The notes beneath the pieces were generated by a model. That model made no database searches, was not told the origin of the DNA, and worked only from the letters and a program-made list of their open reading frames with translations. The translations under genes were made by a program, and so were the position numbers. Positions 1 through 6,965 of a stretch of DNA of 64,000 bases are shown piece by piece. Numbering within the stretch: position 1 is the stretch's first letter; every line of letters starts with the position of its first letter. This stretch comes from Faecalibacterium duncaniae (GTDB taxonomy: Bacteria; Bacillota; Clostridia; Oscillospirales; Ruminococcaceae): contig NZ_CP048437.1 of NCBI RefSeq assembly GCF_010509575.1, positions 1,860,001-1,924,000 of the forward strand. Reading direction: 5' to 3'.

Positions 1-400
1 AAAAGATCTGTGTTTTGGTCATGCCAAGCACCTGCCCGGCCTCAGTCTGCCCCTTGGGCACTGCTTCAATGCCGCCGCGGTAGATCTCAGAAAAATAGCA
101 GGCATAGTTGATGGCAAAAGCCACCACCGCCGCCACCATCCGTCCGCCGGAGCCAGAAGGCCAGGGGTTGTTCATGCCCAGCAGGCCGGGGCCCAGATAG
201 ATCACAATGATCTGCAGCATCAGCGGGGTGCCGCGGATGATCCAGACAAAGGTCTTGACCAGCCCGGCCAGCGGCTTGCAGCGGCTCATGGAGCCAAACG
301 AGACCACCAGCCCCAGCGGCAGCGCAAACAGCAGTGTCAGGGCAAAGAGCTCACAATTGAGCAGGAACGCGCCGGACAGGCGCATAAGAATCACAGACAC
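1..400 (-). CDS. Amino-acid ABC transporter permease (C-terminus cut by window edge)
   Basis: This is the N-terminal part of a HisM/GlnP-type inner-membrane permease that forms the channel of a polar amino-acid importer. The visible 133 codons contain two hydrophobic segments, the family signature WIIRGTPLMLQ and the start of the EAA loop (EIYRGGIEAVPKGQTEAG), which contacts the ATPase. The likely start is a GTG at 400 with an AAGG ribosome site upstream; an in-frame ATG lies at 385. It follows the substrate-binding lipoprotein gene in the same direction and presumably forms one operon with it. The rest of the gene lies outside the window. Confidence 0.85.
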   Translation of the reverse strand, partial: MSVILMRLSGAFLLNCELFALTLLFALPLGLVVSFGSMSRCKPLAGLVKTFVWIIRGTPLMLQIIVIYLGPGLLGMNNPWPSGSGGRMVAAVVAFAINYACYFSEIYRGGIEAVPKGQTEAGQVLGMTKTQIF

Positions 401-494
401 AAAAACACACCTTTTTTATTCAGAATCCATATTCCCTTCCATCACCGCCGGTGAAAATTCCCTCTGCTCGGGAGCCTTTCACGCATCGGCAACA

Positions 495-551
495 AAAAGC
501 CTCCCTCACCGAGGGAGGTCGCATCGCATAGCGATGACGGAAGGAGCTTTT
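495..551. repeat. Palindromic intergenic repeat (nested hairpins)
   Basis: Between the binding-protein stop and the permease start lies a 57-bp folded element. The outer arms AAAAGC (495-500) and GCTTTT (546-551) enclose two perfect hairpins, CCTCCCTC/GAGGGAGG (500-518) and CATCGC/GCGATG (522-536). It could attenuate transcription between the two transporter genes or be a small mobile palindromic repeat. Confidence 0.6.
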
Positions 552-559
552 CAACAAAT

Positions 560-1402
560 TCAGTCAGCCAGTGCCAGATCGTACTTATCGGCCAGTGCCT
601 GCATGGTGCCATCGGCCTTCAGTGCATCAAAGGCCTCATCCACAGCGGCGGCAGCATCACTGCCCTTGCGGAATGCCACGCCGTACTCCTCGGCGTTCAG
701 CTCGTCCACGATCTTCAGGTCGGCATAGTCAGTGCCCTCACCGATCATGGCGTTGGCCAGGGTCAGGTCAAGTACAGCGGCATCGGCAGTGCCTGCGGCA
801 ACTTCCATCAGGCAGTCGGTCTGAACGCTCTTGGAAACGTAATCAGCCTGTGCCAGGTTCTCGTCCCCCTCAATGGCGGCCTCACCAGCGGAACCAGCCT
901 CGGCGACCACGGTCTTACCCACCAGGTCAGCGGTAGAGGTATAATCGGTGCCATCTTTCACAACGACCACCTGTGCATTCTTTGCATAAGCCTTGGTGGT
1001 AGCGGCGTTCTGCATGATGTCATCGGTCAGGGTCATGCCGTTCCAGATGCAGTCGATGCTCTTGGCATCCAGCTCCACGACCTTGGTATCCCAGTTGATC
1101 TCCACAAACTCCGGCTCCACACCCAGCTTTTCGCAGACAGCAGTTGCCAGCTCGGTATCAAAACCGGTGAAGTTGCCATCGGCATCGGTGTAGTTCATGG
1201 GCTCGTAAACAGTGTAGCCAATGACCAGCTTGCCCTTGCCCTTGATGTAATCCAGGTCGCTGCCTGCAGTCTGGGAAACGGCGGCACTGCCGGAAGCAGA
1301 GGCCGAAGCAGATGCGGCAGTGGAAGTGGAAGCGGCACCGCCGCAGGCGGCAAGGCTCAGTGCCATGGCACCGGCCAGAAATGCGGATACAAGACGTTTC
1401 AT
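560..1402 (-). CDS. Amino-acid ABC transporter substrate-binding lipoprotein
   Basis: This extracellular binding protein (SBP_bac_3 family) captures a polar amino acid and delivers it to the permease encoded next to it. The 280-residue protein begins with a lipoprotein signal ending LSLAAC|GG, so it is probably anchored through its cysteine. An Ala/Ser linker follows, then the typical first-lobe pattern YTVYEPMNYTDADGNFTGFD and the middle-lobe pattern DCIWNGMTLTDD. I chose the ATG at 1402 because GGGAGG sits just upstream; the longer frame to 1426 lacks a site. The ligand cannot be told from sequence alone. The gene has its own promoter at 1477-1505. Confidence 0.9.
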   Translation of the reverse strand: MKRLVSAFLAGAMALSLAACGGAASTSTAASASASASGSAAVSQTAGSDLDYIKGKGKLVIGYTVYEPMNYTDADGNFTGFDTELATAVCEKLGVEPEFVEINWDTKVVELDAKSIDCIWNGMTLTDDIMQNAATTKAYAKNAQVVVVKDGTDYTSTADLVGKTVVAEAGSAGEAAIEGDENLAQADYVSKSVQTDCLMEVAAGTADAAVLDLTLANAMIGEGTDYADLKIVDELNAEEYGVAFRKGSDAAAAVDEAFDALKADGTMQALADKYDLALAD

Positions 1403-1476
1403 ATACGGTTCCTCCCTCAGTGGCAAGCAGCTTTGTTTTATTGCTTTATCATGCTAAATTGCTAAACTGTGGTTAT

Positions 1477-1505
1477 AGAATAGCGCGTTTTCTGCCATTT
1501 GGCAA
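1477..1505 (-). promoter_or_regulatory. Predicted sigma-A promoter of the amino-acid transporter operon
   Basis: On the minus strand TTGCCA (1505-1500) and TATTCT (1482-1477) are separated by exactly 17 bp. Transcription would start about 70 bp upstream of the binding-protein ATG. Confidence 0.6.
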
Positions 1506-1577
1506 GGGGGAAAACTGATTTTTCGCAGTTTGCTCAAATCTTTACCGCTTTACCACGGCAAAGCGGGCAATTTGACA

Positions 1578-1615
1578 AAACAAAAACGCCGCGTCGGCAG
1601 CTGCCAGACGCGGCG
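1578..1615 (-). terminator. Intrinsic terminator of the disrupted lipoprotein gene
   Basis: A perfect 9-bp stem CGCCGCGTC/GACGCGGCG (1587-1595 with 1607-1615) is followed on the minus strand by a T-rich tract. It lies about 90 bp beyond the stop of the broken lipoprotein gene. Confidence 0.7.
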
Positions 1616-1701
1616 AGAGGGTTTCTCTCTGAAAACGCAGCGGAATGCCACCTATCCGGGAGAGCCGGTGTGCGATTGTGAGACCGAAAAGGGTTTCCTC
1701 C

Positions 1702-2150
1702 TCAGCTCAGGGCATCCAGCGCCGCCTTTTGCAGATCGGTGATGTCAATGGTACACAGAGCCTTCAGGTCGGCATCGCCGCCGGAAAGCCCGGCGATCTC
1801 GGTGCGGGTCTTGCCCTTGAGGGCATCGCAGAAGCCCTCGCTGTGCTCATACCACTCCTTGCCCAGCGCCGATGCGCCGCGCATCCCGTAGTCCTCGCCC
1901 AGCTCCAGCTTGGTCTTGACGAGATCCGGGGCTGTCACACCGCCGTCTGACACCACTGTCAGGGCCGGCTCAGCCATATCCGCAATGGCGCTGGTCACAC
2001 GGCGGTCCGCATCGGTGGTCAGTGCCACGATGCTCACATCCACCTGCGCATTCACATCCTTGTCATCGGTGGCGGTGATGTCCGAAGTCCCGTTCATCGC
2101 TTCGATGCCCAGCGCGGCCCTGTCGCCCCTGGCGGCACCCAGTGCCCTGG
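1702..2150 (-). pseudogene. 3' half of a lipoprotein gene split by the prophage
   Basis: This encodes the last 148 residues of an exported lipoprotein whose first 190 codons lie at 38787-39356; the Arg codon AGG sits in the duplicated target and is counted in both. Removing the prophage and one copy of CCTGG joins the halves in frame as a 337-residue protein. An in-frame ATG at 2097 could allow a fragment to be made, but the signal peptide is on the other side. The half contains the pattern LGEDYGMRGASALGKEWYEH, which resembles a segment in the N-terminal half, so the intact protein has an internal duplication. I do not recognise a characterised family. Confidence 0.85.
2146..2150. repeat. 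Left copy of the 5-bp target-site duplication
   Basis: CCTGG directly precedes the left TG terminus of the prophage, and the same five bases follow its right CA terminus at 38787-38791. Five bases is the duplication size made by Mu-type transposition. Confidence 0.9.
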
Positions 2151-2177
2151 TGTGGGGAGACAGGATATTTGAGAAAT
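2151..2177 (+). repeat. Left terminal inverted repeat with transposase-type site L1
   Basis: The terminus TGTGGGGAG is followed by ACAGGATATTTGAGAAAT (2160-2177). The right end on the other strand starts TGTAGCGCG followed by ACACGATTTTTGAGAAAT, the same spacing and nearly the same site. By analogy with Mu att sites these are predicted transposase-binding sequences. Confidence 0.75.
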
Positions 2178-2827
2178 GCGGGATAGGGCGGGATGAGAGG
2201 GGAGACGGCGGGAAAACCCTTGAAATACGCGGGAAACGGCGACTTTCGGCGCGGGACGGAGGCGCGAATTATCAACAATCTTGAGATGAGGATGCGTCGG
2301 CGGCGGTCGGCGCTTTTTTCACGCCCACGAGGCCGCACAACGGCGGCGGCGCGGCGAGGCGCACACATACGCAGAATACAAAAAAGCCCCGGAAACGCCC
2401 GTATAACGGCATTTCTGAGGCTTTTAGATGGTATGAGCCGCTCGGCCCCGTCCCGGAAGTCACAGCAGCAGACCAAGAGGACGAGAGCTTCGCGGCTCAT
2501 GCTGCTATTGTAGCAGACGCGGCGGCGGATTGCAAGAGGGGCAAGCGTGCTAACGGAGCGTTAGAGCGTGCGAATTTTCGGGAAAACGGGGCTTTTCGGC
2601 GCGGATCGGCGGGGATTAGGGCGTGCGCTGGCCGTGCGAGGCGTGCGCGGCGAGGCGGCGAACCGGGCCAAAACAAGCGGCGAGCAATTCTACATTTCAG
2701 TCAGAACTGCGAAAAGCTGTAGAATTGCCCTGCTTTCAATGGTTTCGGGCGTTTTGCGAGTGCGGCGCGGGCGTTTTTCAATTCTACAGAAAACAGATTT
2801 ACAACTAAATCAAAACAGCGCGAAAAA
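2178..2827. other. Gene-free left-end region
   Basis: I see no convincing gene between the left terminus and the end of the repressor gene; frames here have no credible ribosome sites, and one crosses the host junction. The stretch holds a weaker relative of the terminal site (CTTGAAATACGCGGGAA near 2219), a long-range inverted repeat ATGAGCCGC/GCGGCTCAT (2434-2442 with 2492-2500) and the CAATTCTACA repeats described separately. Confidence 0.5.
2685..2788. repeat. Three copies of the 10-mer CAATTCTACA
   Basis: Exact copies lie at 2685-2694 (plus), 2718-2727 (minus) and 2779-2788 (plus), downstream of the repressor gene and before the phage end. Three exact 10-mers within 104 bp are unlikely by chance. 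They may bind a phage protein such as the repressor or transposase. Confidence 0.65.
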
Positions 2828-3316
2828 TCAAGCGGTTCCACCTTGGGCTTCAGCGTCCTCGGCGGGGCCGCTTTTTGTTGCGGAGCTGCCGTTGTGATAC
2901 GTCCAGTAAATAGACTCTTTTTTCCGTTCGACGTGCTTTCGATATTTGAGATGAACGAGGTCAAAAATGTCCTCCTGTTGCTCCTCCGGCAAGAGGCGAT
3001 ACATGGCGATCAGATCAGCCTCCTCGTCCTCCAACGGCGAACCGTCGCAGGTCAGACCTTGTTCTTGCTTGAGGTGCTCGAAAGCCGCATTGCGGTCATT
3101 CTCCTGTGCAGTCTCCGAACAGCTACGCCCAAAGACGAGATAGTCCAGAGAGATTTGTAGATATTCGGAGACAAGGACGAGCTTGTCGAGGCGGGGGCTC
3201 TGTTCACCCCACCGCTTTATAGTACCATTTCCGAGACCACACTCACGCTCGACGCGCTTGAAATTACTGCCCTTTTCCTTTATGGCCTGTTCAATTCTAT
3301 CAACTAATTCGGACAT
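2828..3316 (-). CDS. Phage repressor, XRE-type helix-turn-helix
   Basis: The 162-residue protein has an N-terminal lambda-repressor-like helix-turn-helix (about residues 5-62, with RVERECGLGNGTIKRWGEQ), followed by an acidic middle and a short Ala/Gly-rich tail. It is the only leftward gene at the phage left end and sits opposite the early operon, the place of the c repressor in Mu. By inference it maintains lysogeny by acting on the 3317-3519 control region. GGGAGG precedes the ATG at 3316. The family differs from Mu c, which has a winged-helix fold. No protease domain is seen. Confidence 0.8.
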   Translation of the reverse strand: MSELVDRIEQAIKEKGSNFKRVERECGLGNGTIKRWGEQSPRLDKLVLVSEYLQISLDYLVFGRSCSETAQENDRNAAFEHLKQEQGLTCDGSPLEDEEADLIAMYRLLPEEQQEDIFDLVHLKYRKHVERKKESIYWTYHNGSSATKSGPAEDAEAQGGTA

Positions 3317-3359
3317 AAAATGCCTCCCGTCAAAAAGTAGATTTTCAGAGACTTTCCGC

Positions 3360-3388
3360 TTGACAAGTAGCCGAACGGAGACTATAAT
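3360..3388 (+). promoter_or_regulatory. Early rightward promoter with perfect consensus
   Basis: TTGACA (3360-3365), 17 bp, TATAAT (3383-3388) matches the housekeeping consensus exactly. Two direct GAGACT repeats (3348-3353 and 3378-3383), 30 bp apart, flank the -35 element and are candidate repressor half-sites. The -35 hexamer lies in the small palindrome CTTGACAAG, so a leftward repressor promoter may overlap it. Confidence 0.75.
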
Positions 3389-3468
3389 AGGGGTGTAATC
3401 TGATTTAAGTATAAAGCAAGTAAATCATAGCACACCCCGACCGAAAATGAAATAGCAAATCGGCGAAC

Positions 3469-3942
3469 GGTAGAGTAAAAGCGAGCGGCGGAGGCGTTTT
3501 TCAGAAGGAGAACGACAACATGAAGAACGACATCGCAGACATCCTGTTCAAGTACACCACTGGCGAGGCCACACTGGAAGAGACGAACGACGCCTTGAAG
3601 GAGGCGGAGGCGGGTTTCAACTTGGAACCGGGCCGCAACGAGATCACCCCCGACGAGATGGCCCTCACCACTGTCGGAGATACCCCGGAGGAGGCCAACG
3701 GCTTCGGCCTGTTGGACACCGGCACCGGCAGCATGGAGAAAGTCCACGTCACCAACGGCAAGCTGGACGAGGCGATCAATCAGGTCAACCATGACGGCAC
3801 GACCAATATGCTGGCCTTCGTCATCATCGGCCCCAATCGTTACGAGGTCAAGGGCGACACCCTGACGGGCTGCTAAAGCCCACCAACACCTAAGCGACTC
3901 TTAGATTTAATTCCGCCGACCGCCGTTCGCTTTTGCTCTACC
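3469..3942. repeat. 16-bp inverted repeat flanking the first early gene
   Basis: GGTAGAGTAAAAGCGA at 3469-3484 and TCGCTTTTGCTCTACC at 3927-3942 are reverse complements at 15 of 16 positions. They enclose the first early gene exactly. The role is unknown. Confidence 0.6.
3520..3876 (+). CDS. First early phage protein, unknown function
   Basis: This is the first gene after the early promoter, with AAGGAG placed 8 bases before the ATG. The 118-residue acidic, probably cytoplasmic protein has no membrane segment or motif I recognise. Its N-terminal half (ILFKYTTGEATLEETNDALKE) looks helical; the C-terminal half (MLAFVIIGPNRYEVKG) looks like a small beta structure. It is separated from the next gene by about 100 bp carrying a small stem (CTAAG/CTTAG near 3890) and one arm of an inverted repeat, so its expression may be set apart from the rest of the operon. 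Genes in this place often act on host takeover, but that is only position. Confidence 0.7.
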   Translation: MKNDIADILFKYTTGEATLEETNDALKEAEAGFNLEPGRNEITPDEMALTTVGDTPEEANGFGLLDTGTGSMEKVHVTNGKLDEAINQVNHDGTTNMLAFVIIGPNRYEVKGDTLTGC

Positions 3943-3974
3943 ACAAACGCCGAGAAAAGGAAAGGAGGCAGATC

Positions 3975-4139
3975 ATGAGACGCGGCAAGAAGCCCACCCG
4001 CAAGCAGAAGATCCGGCTCGGGCAAGCGGGCCTCGCCCCGGAGAACTGGCTGGTCGTGAAGCAGAAAGCAAACGGCGAGCTAATCATTCTGAACAAGTAC
4101 CACGACACGATCCGCGTCATCCCGCCACTGGCCGGATGA
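3975..4139 (+). CDS. Small phage protein, DUF6906-like
   Basis: A 54-residue basic protein beginning MRRGKKPTRKQKIRL and containing ENWLVVKQ then LIILNKYHDTIRVI. This pattern matches the short DUF6906-type proteins that recur in Clostridia phages and whose role is unknown. The ATG at 3975 has AAAGGAGG upstream and is preferred to the longer frame from 3933. It starts the run of closely spaced early genes. Confidence 0.7.
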   Translation: MRRGKKPTRKQKIRLGQAGLAPENWLVVKQKANGELIILNKYHDTIRVIPPLAG

Positions 4140-4162
4140 GCTTTGCAGGAAGGAGCAGCAGC

Positions 4163-4387
4163 ATGAAGGAGCAACCGCACATCTGCCCGCTGTGTGGGCG
4201 AGCATACGACGAGCCGCCCGCGCTGTCGCGAGCGGACAACCAGACAGACATCTGCCCGAGGTGCGGCATGATGGAGGCACTGGCGGCCATGCCGAGGCGG
4301 GAAACGCCACAGGAGCGGACGCGGCGGGCCGTGTACGCCACGGGCAACCGCTGGGCGATTGAGAACTTTGAAGCGACCCACCACTAA
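4163..4387 (+). CDS. Small zinc-ribbon phage protein
   Basis: The 74-residue protein has two CxxC knuckles, CPLC near residue 8 and CPRC near residue 32, spaced as in a zinc ribbon, followed by an Arg-rich segment. Such small ribbons often bind nucleic acid or a polymerase subunit, but no specific function can be given. The ATG at 4163 has GGAGCAGCAGC upstream; an ATG at 4136 overlaps the previous stop and has no site. Confidence 0.65.
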   Translation: MKEQPHICPLCGRAYDEPPALSRADNQTDICPRCGMMEALAAMPRRETPQERTRRAVYATGNRWAIENFEATHH

Positions 4388-4467
4388 GCCGAAACGCCCG
4401 GAAGGGCGTCACCGGGAACTGCCCCACCCGGTCTGAAGATGGCAGGGCAGAAAGGAATGACGGCAGC

Positions 4468-5682
4468 ATGAGAAAGATCAAGAAGATCAACGGCTTCCTC
4501 GTGGTCAAGTTCAACGACCGCGAGAAGCGTGAGTACGAGGGCACGGCCCTCGGAGAGTACGGCGTGATCGACGCGGAGGTCTACACGGGCAATCTGGACA
4601 TCGACCGGGGCGCGATGGAGTACGACGACGCGGACACGCTGGAGGTGGCCGTGGAGCTGGCACGGGGGCTGGAGTCCGAGGAGGACATCACGGACGAGCC
4701 GCCCACCTACACCGCCGCCGTGGAAACGAATGAGAGCTATACCGAGGAGGCGGTGGAGCCCGCCGCCCTGATCGAGGGCTGGACGCGCCGCCTTGCCACG
4801 CAGGTCAAGAGCAAGCACTACCCCGACACCGACCCGCGCACCGCCGCGCACGAGCTTTACGGCTTCAAGATGGCGCTGCATCAGATCGGCTTCCTGCCGG
4901 AGAGCGAGGTCATCACCGACCCGGACACCTTCGGCGCGGGACGGCTGGACGGCCCTATGCCGCGCAACCCCGAAGAGCTGCTGGCGTTCGTGTGCGACGA
5001 ACGGTGCAAGAACCGGGCCGGACACACGCAGGAGGAGCTGGACGCCATTTGCGCGAAGTGCCCGCTGGGACAGCTCTACGAGGACGCGGAGGCACGAGAC
5101 CTACGCATCCGGGAGCGGAGCGAGCGAGCGCTGCGGGAGCACATCGAGGGCGTGAGGCACGCTGAGGACACCCTGACCGCCCTGCTTGGCGGGCATGAGG
5201 CGCTGGCCTACCTTGCGGCGCTGCGGGACGGACAGATCCTGCAGGAGAACGAGTGCGAGCACTATGCGGCGCAGATCGCCGAGGCGGGCGCAGCGTGGGA
5301 GACGGTGCTGGAGGGCGTGAGCTTTGAAGACCTCTCCCGGCTGCGGCACCTGCTGCGGGAGGTGGACGAATACATCAAGGACGGCGGCGAGCTGTTCAAC
5401 GGCTTCCAGCACGAGACAGAGCGCATCCCGGCGCATCGGCTGGAGGAGCTCCACCAGCTCGGGACGGCGCTTCTCGGCGAGTGCCCGGAGAACGACTGCA
5501 CGATCTACCGCAACGTGTTCCGCATGGCGGTCGATGTCGACGGGCAGATGGGCAAGCTGACGGGCCACGCGAGGGAGACGATGCAGCGGGAGTATGATCG
5601 GCTGCTCCGGGAGTTGAACCGCCTCTACACCATGAACCACGCGGTGAAGAAGTACCGGGAGGCGCAGCATGACAGGACTTGA
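4468..5682 (+). CDS. Large early phage protein, unknown function
   Basis: This 404-residue soluble protein is the largest unassigned product of the early operon. Residues 1-60 look like a small beta-rich domain (INGFLVVKFNDREKREYEG). The middle contains four cysteines as CDERC and CAKC around residues 173-200, a possible metal site, and the last 200 residues are strongly helical and charged, consistent with coiled coil. It ends 14 bp inside the next gene, indicating translational coupling. I do not recognise the family. Position before the transposase suggests a role in early takeover or replication, which remains inference. Confidence 0.65.
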   Translation: MRKIKKINGFLVVKFNDREKREYEGTALGEYGVIDAEVYTGNLDIDRGAMEYDDADTLEVAVELARGLESEEDITDEPPTYTAAVETNESYTEEAVEPAALIEGWTRRLATQVKSKHYPDTDPRTAAHELYGFKMALHQIGFLPESEVITDPDTFGAGRLDGPMPRNPEELLAFVCDERCKNRAGHTQEELDAICAKCPLGQLYEDAEARDLRIRERSERALREHIEGVRHAEDTLTALLGGHEALAYLAALRDGQILQENECEHYAAQIAEAGAAWETVLEGVSFEDLSRLRHLLREVDEYIKDGGELFNGFQHETERIPAHRLEELHQLGTALLGECPENDCTIYRNVFRMAVDVDGQMGKLTGHARETMQREYDRLLRELNRLYTMNHAVKKYREAQHDRT

Positions 5683-5995
5683 ACTGCTCAAGGCCCCGGA
5701 GGCCACGGCGGGCGAGATTGCGGATATCATCTCCGCGCCCTGTCCGCCAACTATCCCCGCCCACTGCGACGGCGTGAGCTGCCGGGAATGTTGGCTGACG
5801 TGGCTGACGGGCGAGCCGATCAAAGAGAAAGAGCCGCCCGACAAGCGGACGGCTCCGGATGATGCTCCCGCCTACTACCATCCTCCAGTGAAAGCAATCC
5901 GAGAGGCGGCGGAGAGGATCAGGGAGGGGCGCATGGAGTACGCAGCAGAAGCGCTCACTCGCCGATCCGATCCAGAAGAGCCTCGACGGCCTTGA
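5669..5995 (+). CDS. Early phage protein with Cys-rich N-terminus, unknown
   Basis: The 108-residue frame overlaps the preceding gene by 14 bp. Its N-terminal 45 residues carry CPPTIPAHCDGVSCRECW, four cysteines and a histidine that could bind zinc, followed by a charged low-complexity linker and a short helix. Its last 41 bp overlap the 3' end of an opposing gene at 5955-6215, an unusual tail-to-tail arrangement inside an operon. Function unknown. Confidence 0.55.
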   Translation: MTGLELLKAPEATAGEIADIISAPCPPTIPAHCDGVSCRECWLTWLTGEPIKEKEPPDKRTAPDDAPAYYHPPVKAIREAAERIREGRMEYAAEALTRRSDPEEPRRP

Positions 5996-6215
5996 AGGTG
6001 TAGGCCCTTGCGACTACTGACGTCGCATAATAAGTTTCCCGGCAAACGGCAACAATCGCCGCTTTCTGAGCTTCGGTGAAACCAGCGTCAACGTGCTCGC
6101 CAGAGTCGAGAATGGCAGAGCGAAGACGCTCGCCGAGAATAGTCCAGTCAACATCGCGGCTCTTGTCGACTTCGTCGAGTACACGCTCGACGACATCAAG
6201 GGTAGCATCAGCCAT
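5955..6215 (-). CDS. Opposite-strand small phage protein inside the early operon
   Basis: This minus-strand gene encodes an 86-residue helical protein (MADATLDVVERVLDEVDKS..., ending FKAVEALLDRIGE). A purine-rich GGGAGGGGG site precedes the ATG at 6215; a GTG at 6224 is an alternative. A TATAAT lies about 35 bp upstream on the same strand (near 6250), so it likely has its own promoter. It runs against the early operon and converges with the gene at 5669-5995. It may be expressed in the lysogen, when the early promoter is off. Family not recognised. Confidence 0.55.
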   Translation of the reverse strand: MADATLDVVERVLDEVDKSRDVDWTILGERLRSAILDSGEHVDAGFTEAQKAAIVAVCRETYYATSVVARAYTFKAVEALLDRIGE

Positions 6216-6291
6216 AGACAACACCCCCTCCCCGGGCAGTGGCCCAGCTCAATTATACACGAGCAGGAGGGCAAAGGAAAGGAGCAGCAGA

Positions 6292-6687
6292 ATGTTCAGC
6301 ACAGAAGACCTCAAGACCGCGATCGGCGCGACCGTCATCGCACGGCGGAACGCGGCAGCGCGGCTGCGGGAGGCGGGCAACCCCCGCGACCCGTTCCGGG
6401 CGCTGCCGGGGATGGAGCAGCAATTCTTTGAAGCGGCGCAGAGCGTGCGCAGCTACGACCTCGTTCTCAACTTACTTGAGAGAGAAGTGAAGCGGGAAGC
6501 GCGAAAGCGTGCGGGGCGCACGGCGCAAAGCGCGGCGGTGTTCCTTATCACGGCGGGGCTCATCATCCTCGCGACGCTGGGCTTCGCGGCGGCGCTGCTG
6601 CTGATGCGCTGCCCTGTCCCCGCCGTGAGCGTCACCGCGTTTATAGGCGTGGCAGTCTCGCTGGGCTGGGCGGTCATTCGGAAGTAA
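6292..6687 (+). CDS. Early phage membrane protein
   Basis: A 131-residue protein with a soluble, Arg-rich N-terminal 75 residues and two C-terminal transmembrane helices (about residues 80-102, FLITAGLIILATLGFAAALL, and 108-127). AAAGGAGCAGCAGA precedes the ATG at 6292. A two-helix hairpin with a cytoplasmic head would fit a membrane effector such as a superinfection-exclusion protein or a Kil-like product, but nothing specific supports either. It lies just before the Ner-like regulator. Confidence 0.6.
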   Translation: MFSTEDLKTAIGATVIARRNAAARLREAGNPRDPFRALPGMEQQFFEAAQSVRSYDLVLNLLEREVKREARKRAGRTAQSAAVFLITAGLIILATLGFAAALLLMRCPVPAVSVTAFIGVAVSLGWAVIRK

Positions 6688-6718
6688 ATCTAAGAACAAG
6701 GAGAAAGGAGGGCAAGCG

Positions 6719-6943
6719 ATGAGAGGCCCGAAGAAACGGCTGACGCCGTTCGGGAAGATGGTGGTGAAGGCGCTGGCTGACCGGGATATGAGCCGGGCGG
6801 AGCTGGCGGCCACGGTAGGCACAAGCCCGCAGTACATGAGCTACATCCTGAACGGGACACGCTCGGGTGAGAAGTACCTCCCGGCGATCATCGCCGCCCT
6901 CGCGCTCGACCCGAAGAAGGCGGAGCGGGCGATCGCGGCATGA
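6719..6943 (+). CDS. Small helix-turn-helix regulator at the Ner position
   Basis: The 74-residue protein is almost entirely an XRE-type helix-turn-helix (MSRAELAATVGTSPQYMSYI, residues 21-40). It directly precedes the transposase gene, where Mu encodes Ner, a small DNA-binding protein that lowers early transcription and blocks the repressor promoter. The same role is proposed here by position and fold class only. GAAAGGAGGGCAAGCG precedes the start. Confidence 0.7.
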   Translation: MRGPKKRLTPFGKMVVKALADRDMSRAELAATVGTSPQYMSYILNGTRSGEKYLPAIIAALALDPKKAERAIAA

Positions 6944-6965
6944 CGCACGGAAGGGAGGGAACGGA

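Noticed and set aside
2063..2500. A 145-codon minus-strand frame with a Cys-rich start
   Set aside because: It crosses the exact host-prophage junction at 2150/2151, so it cannot be an evolved gene of either.
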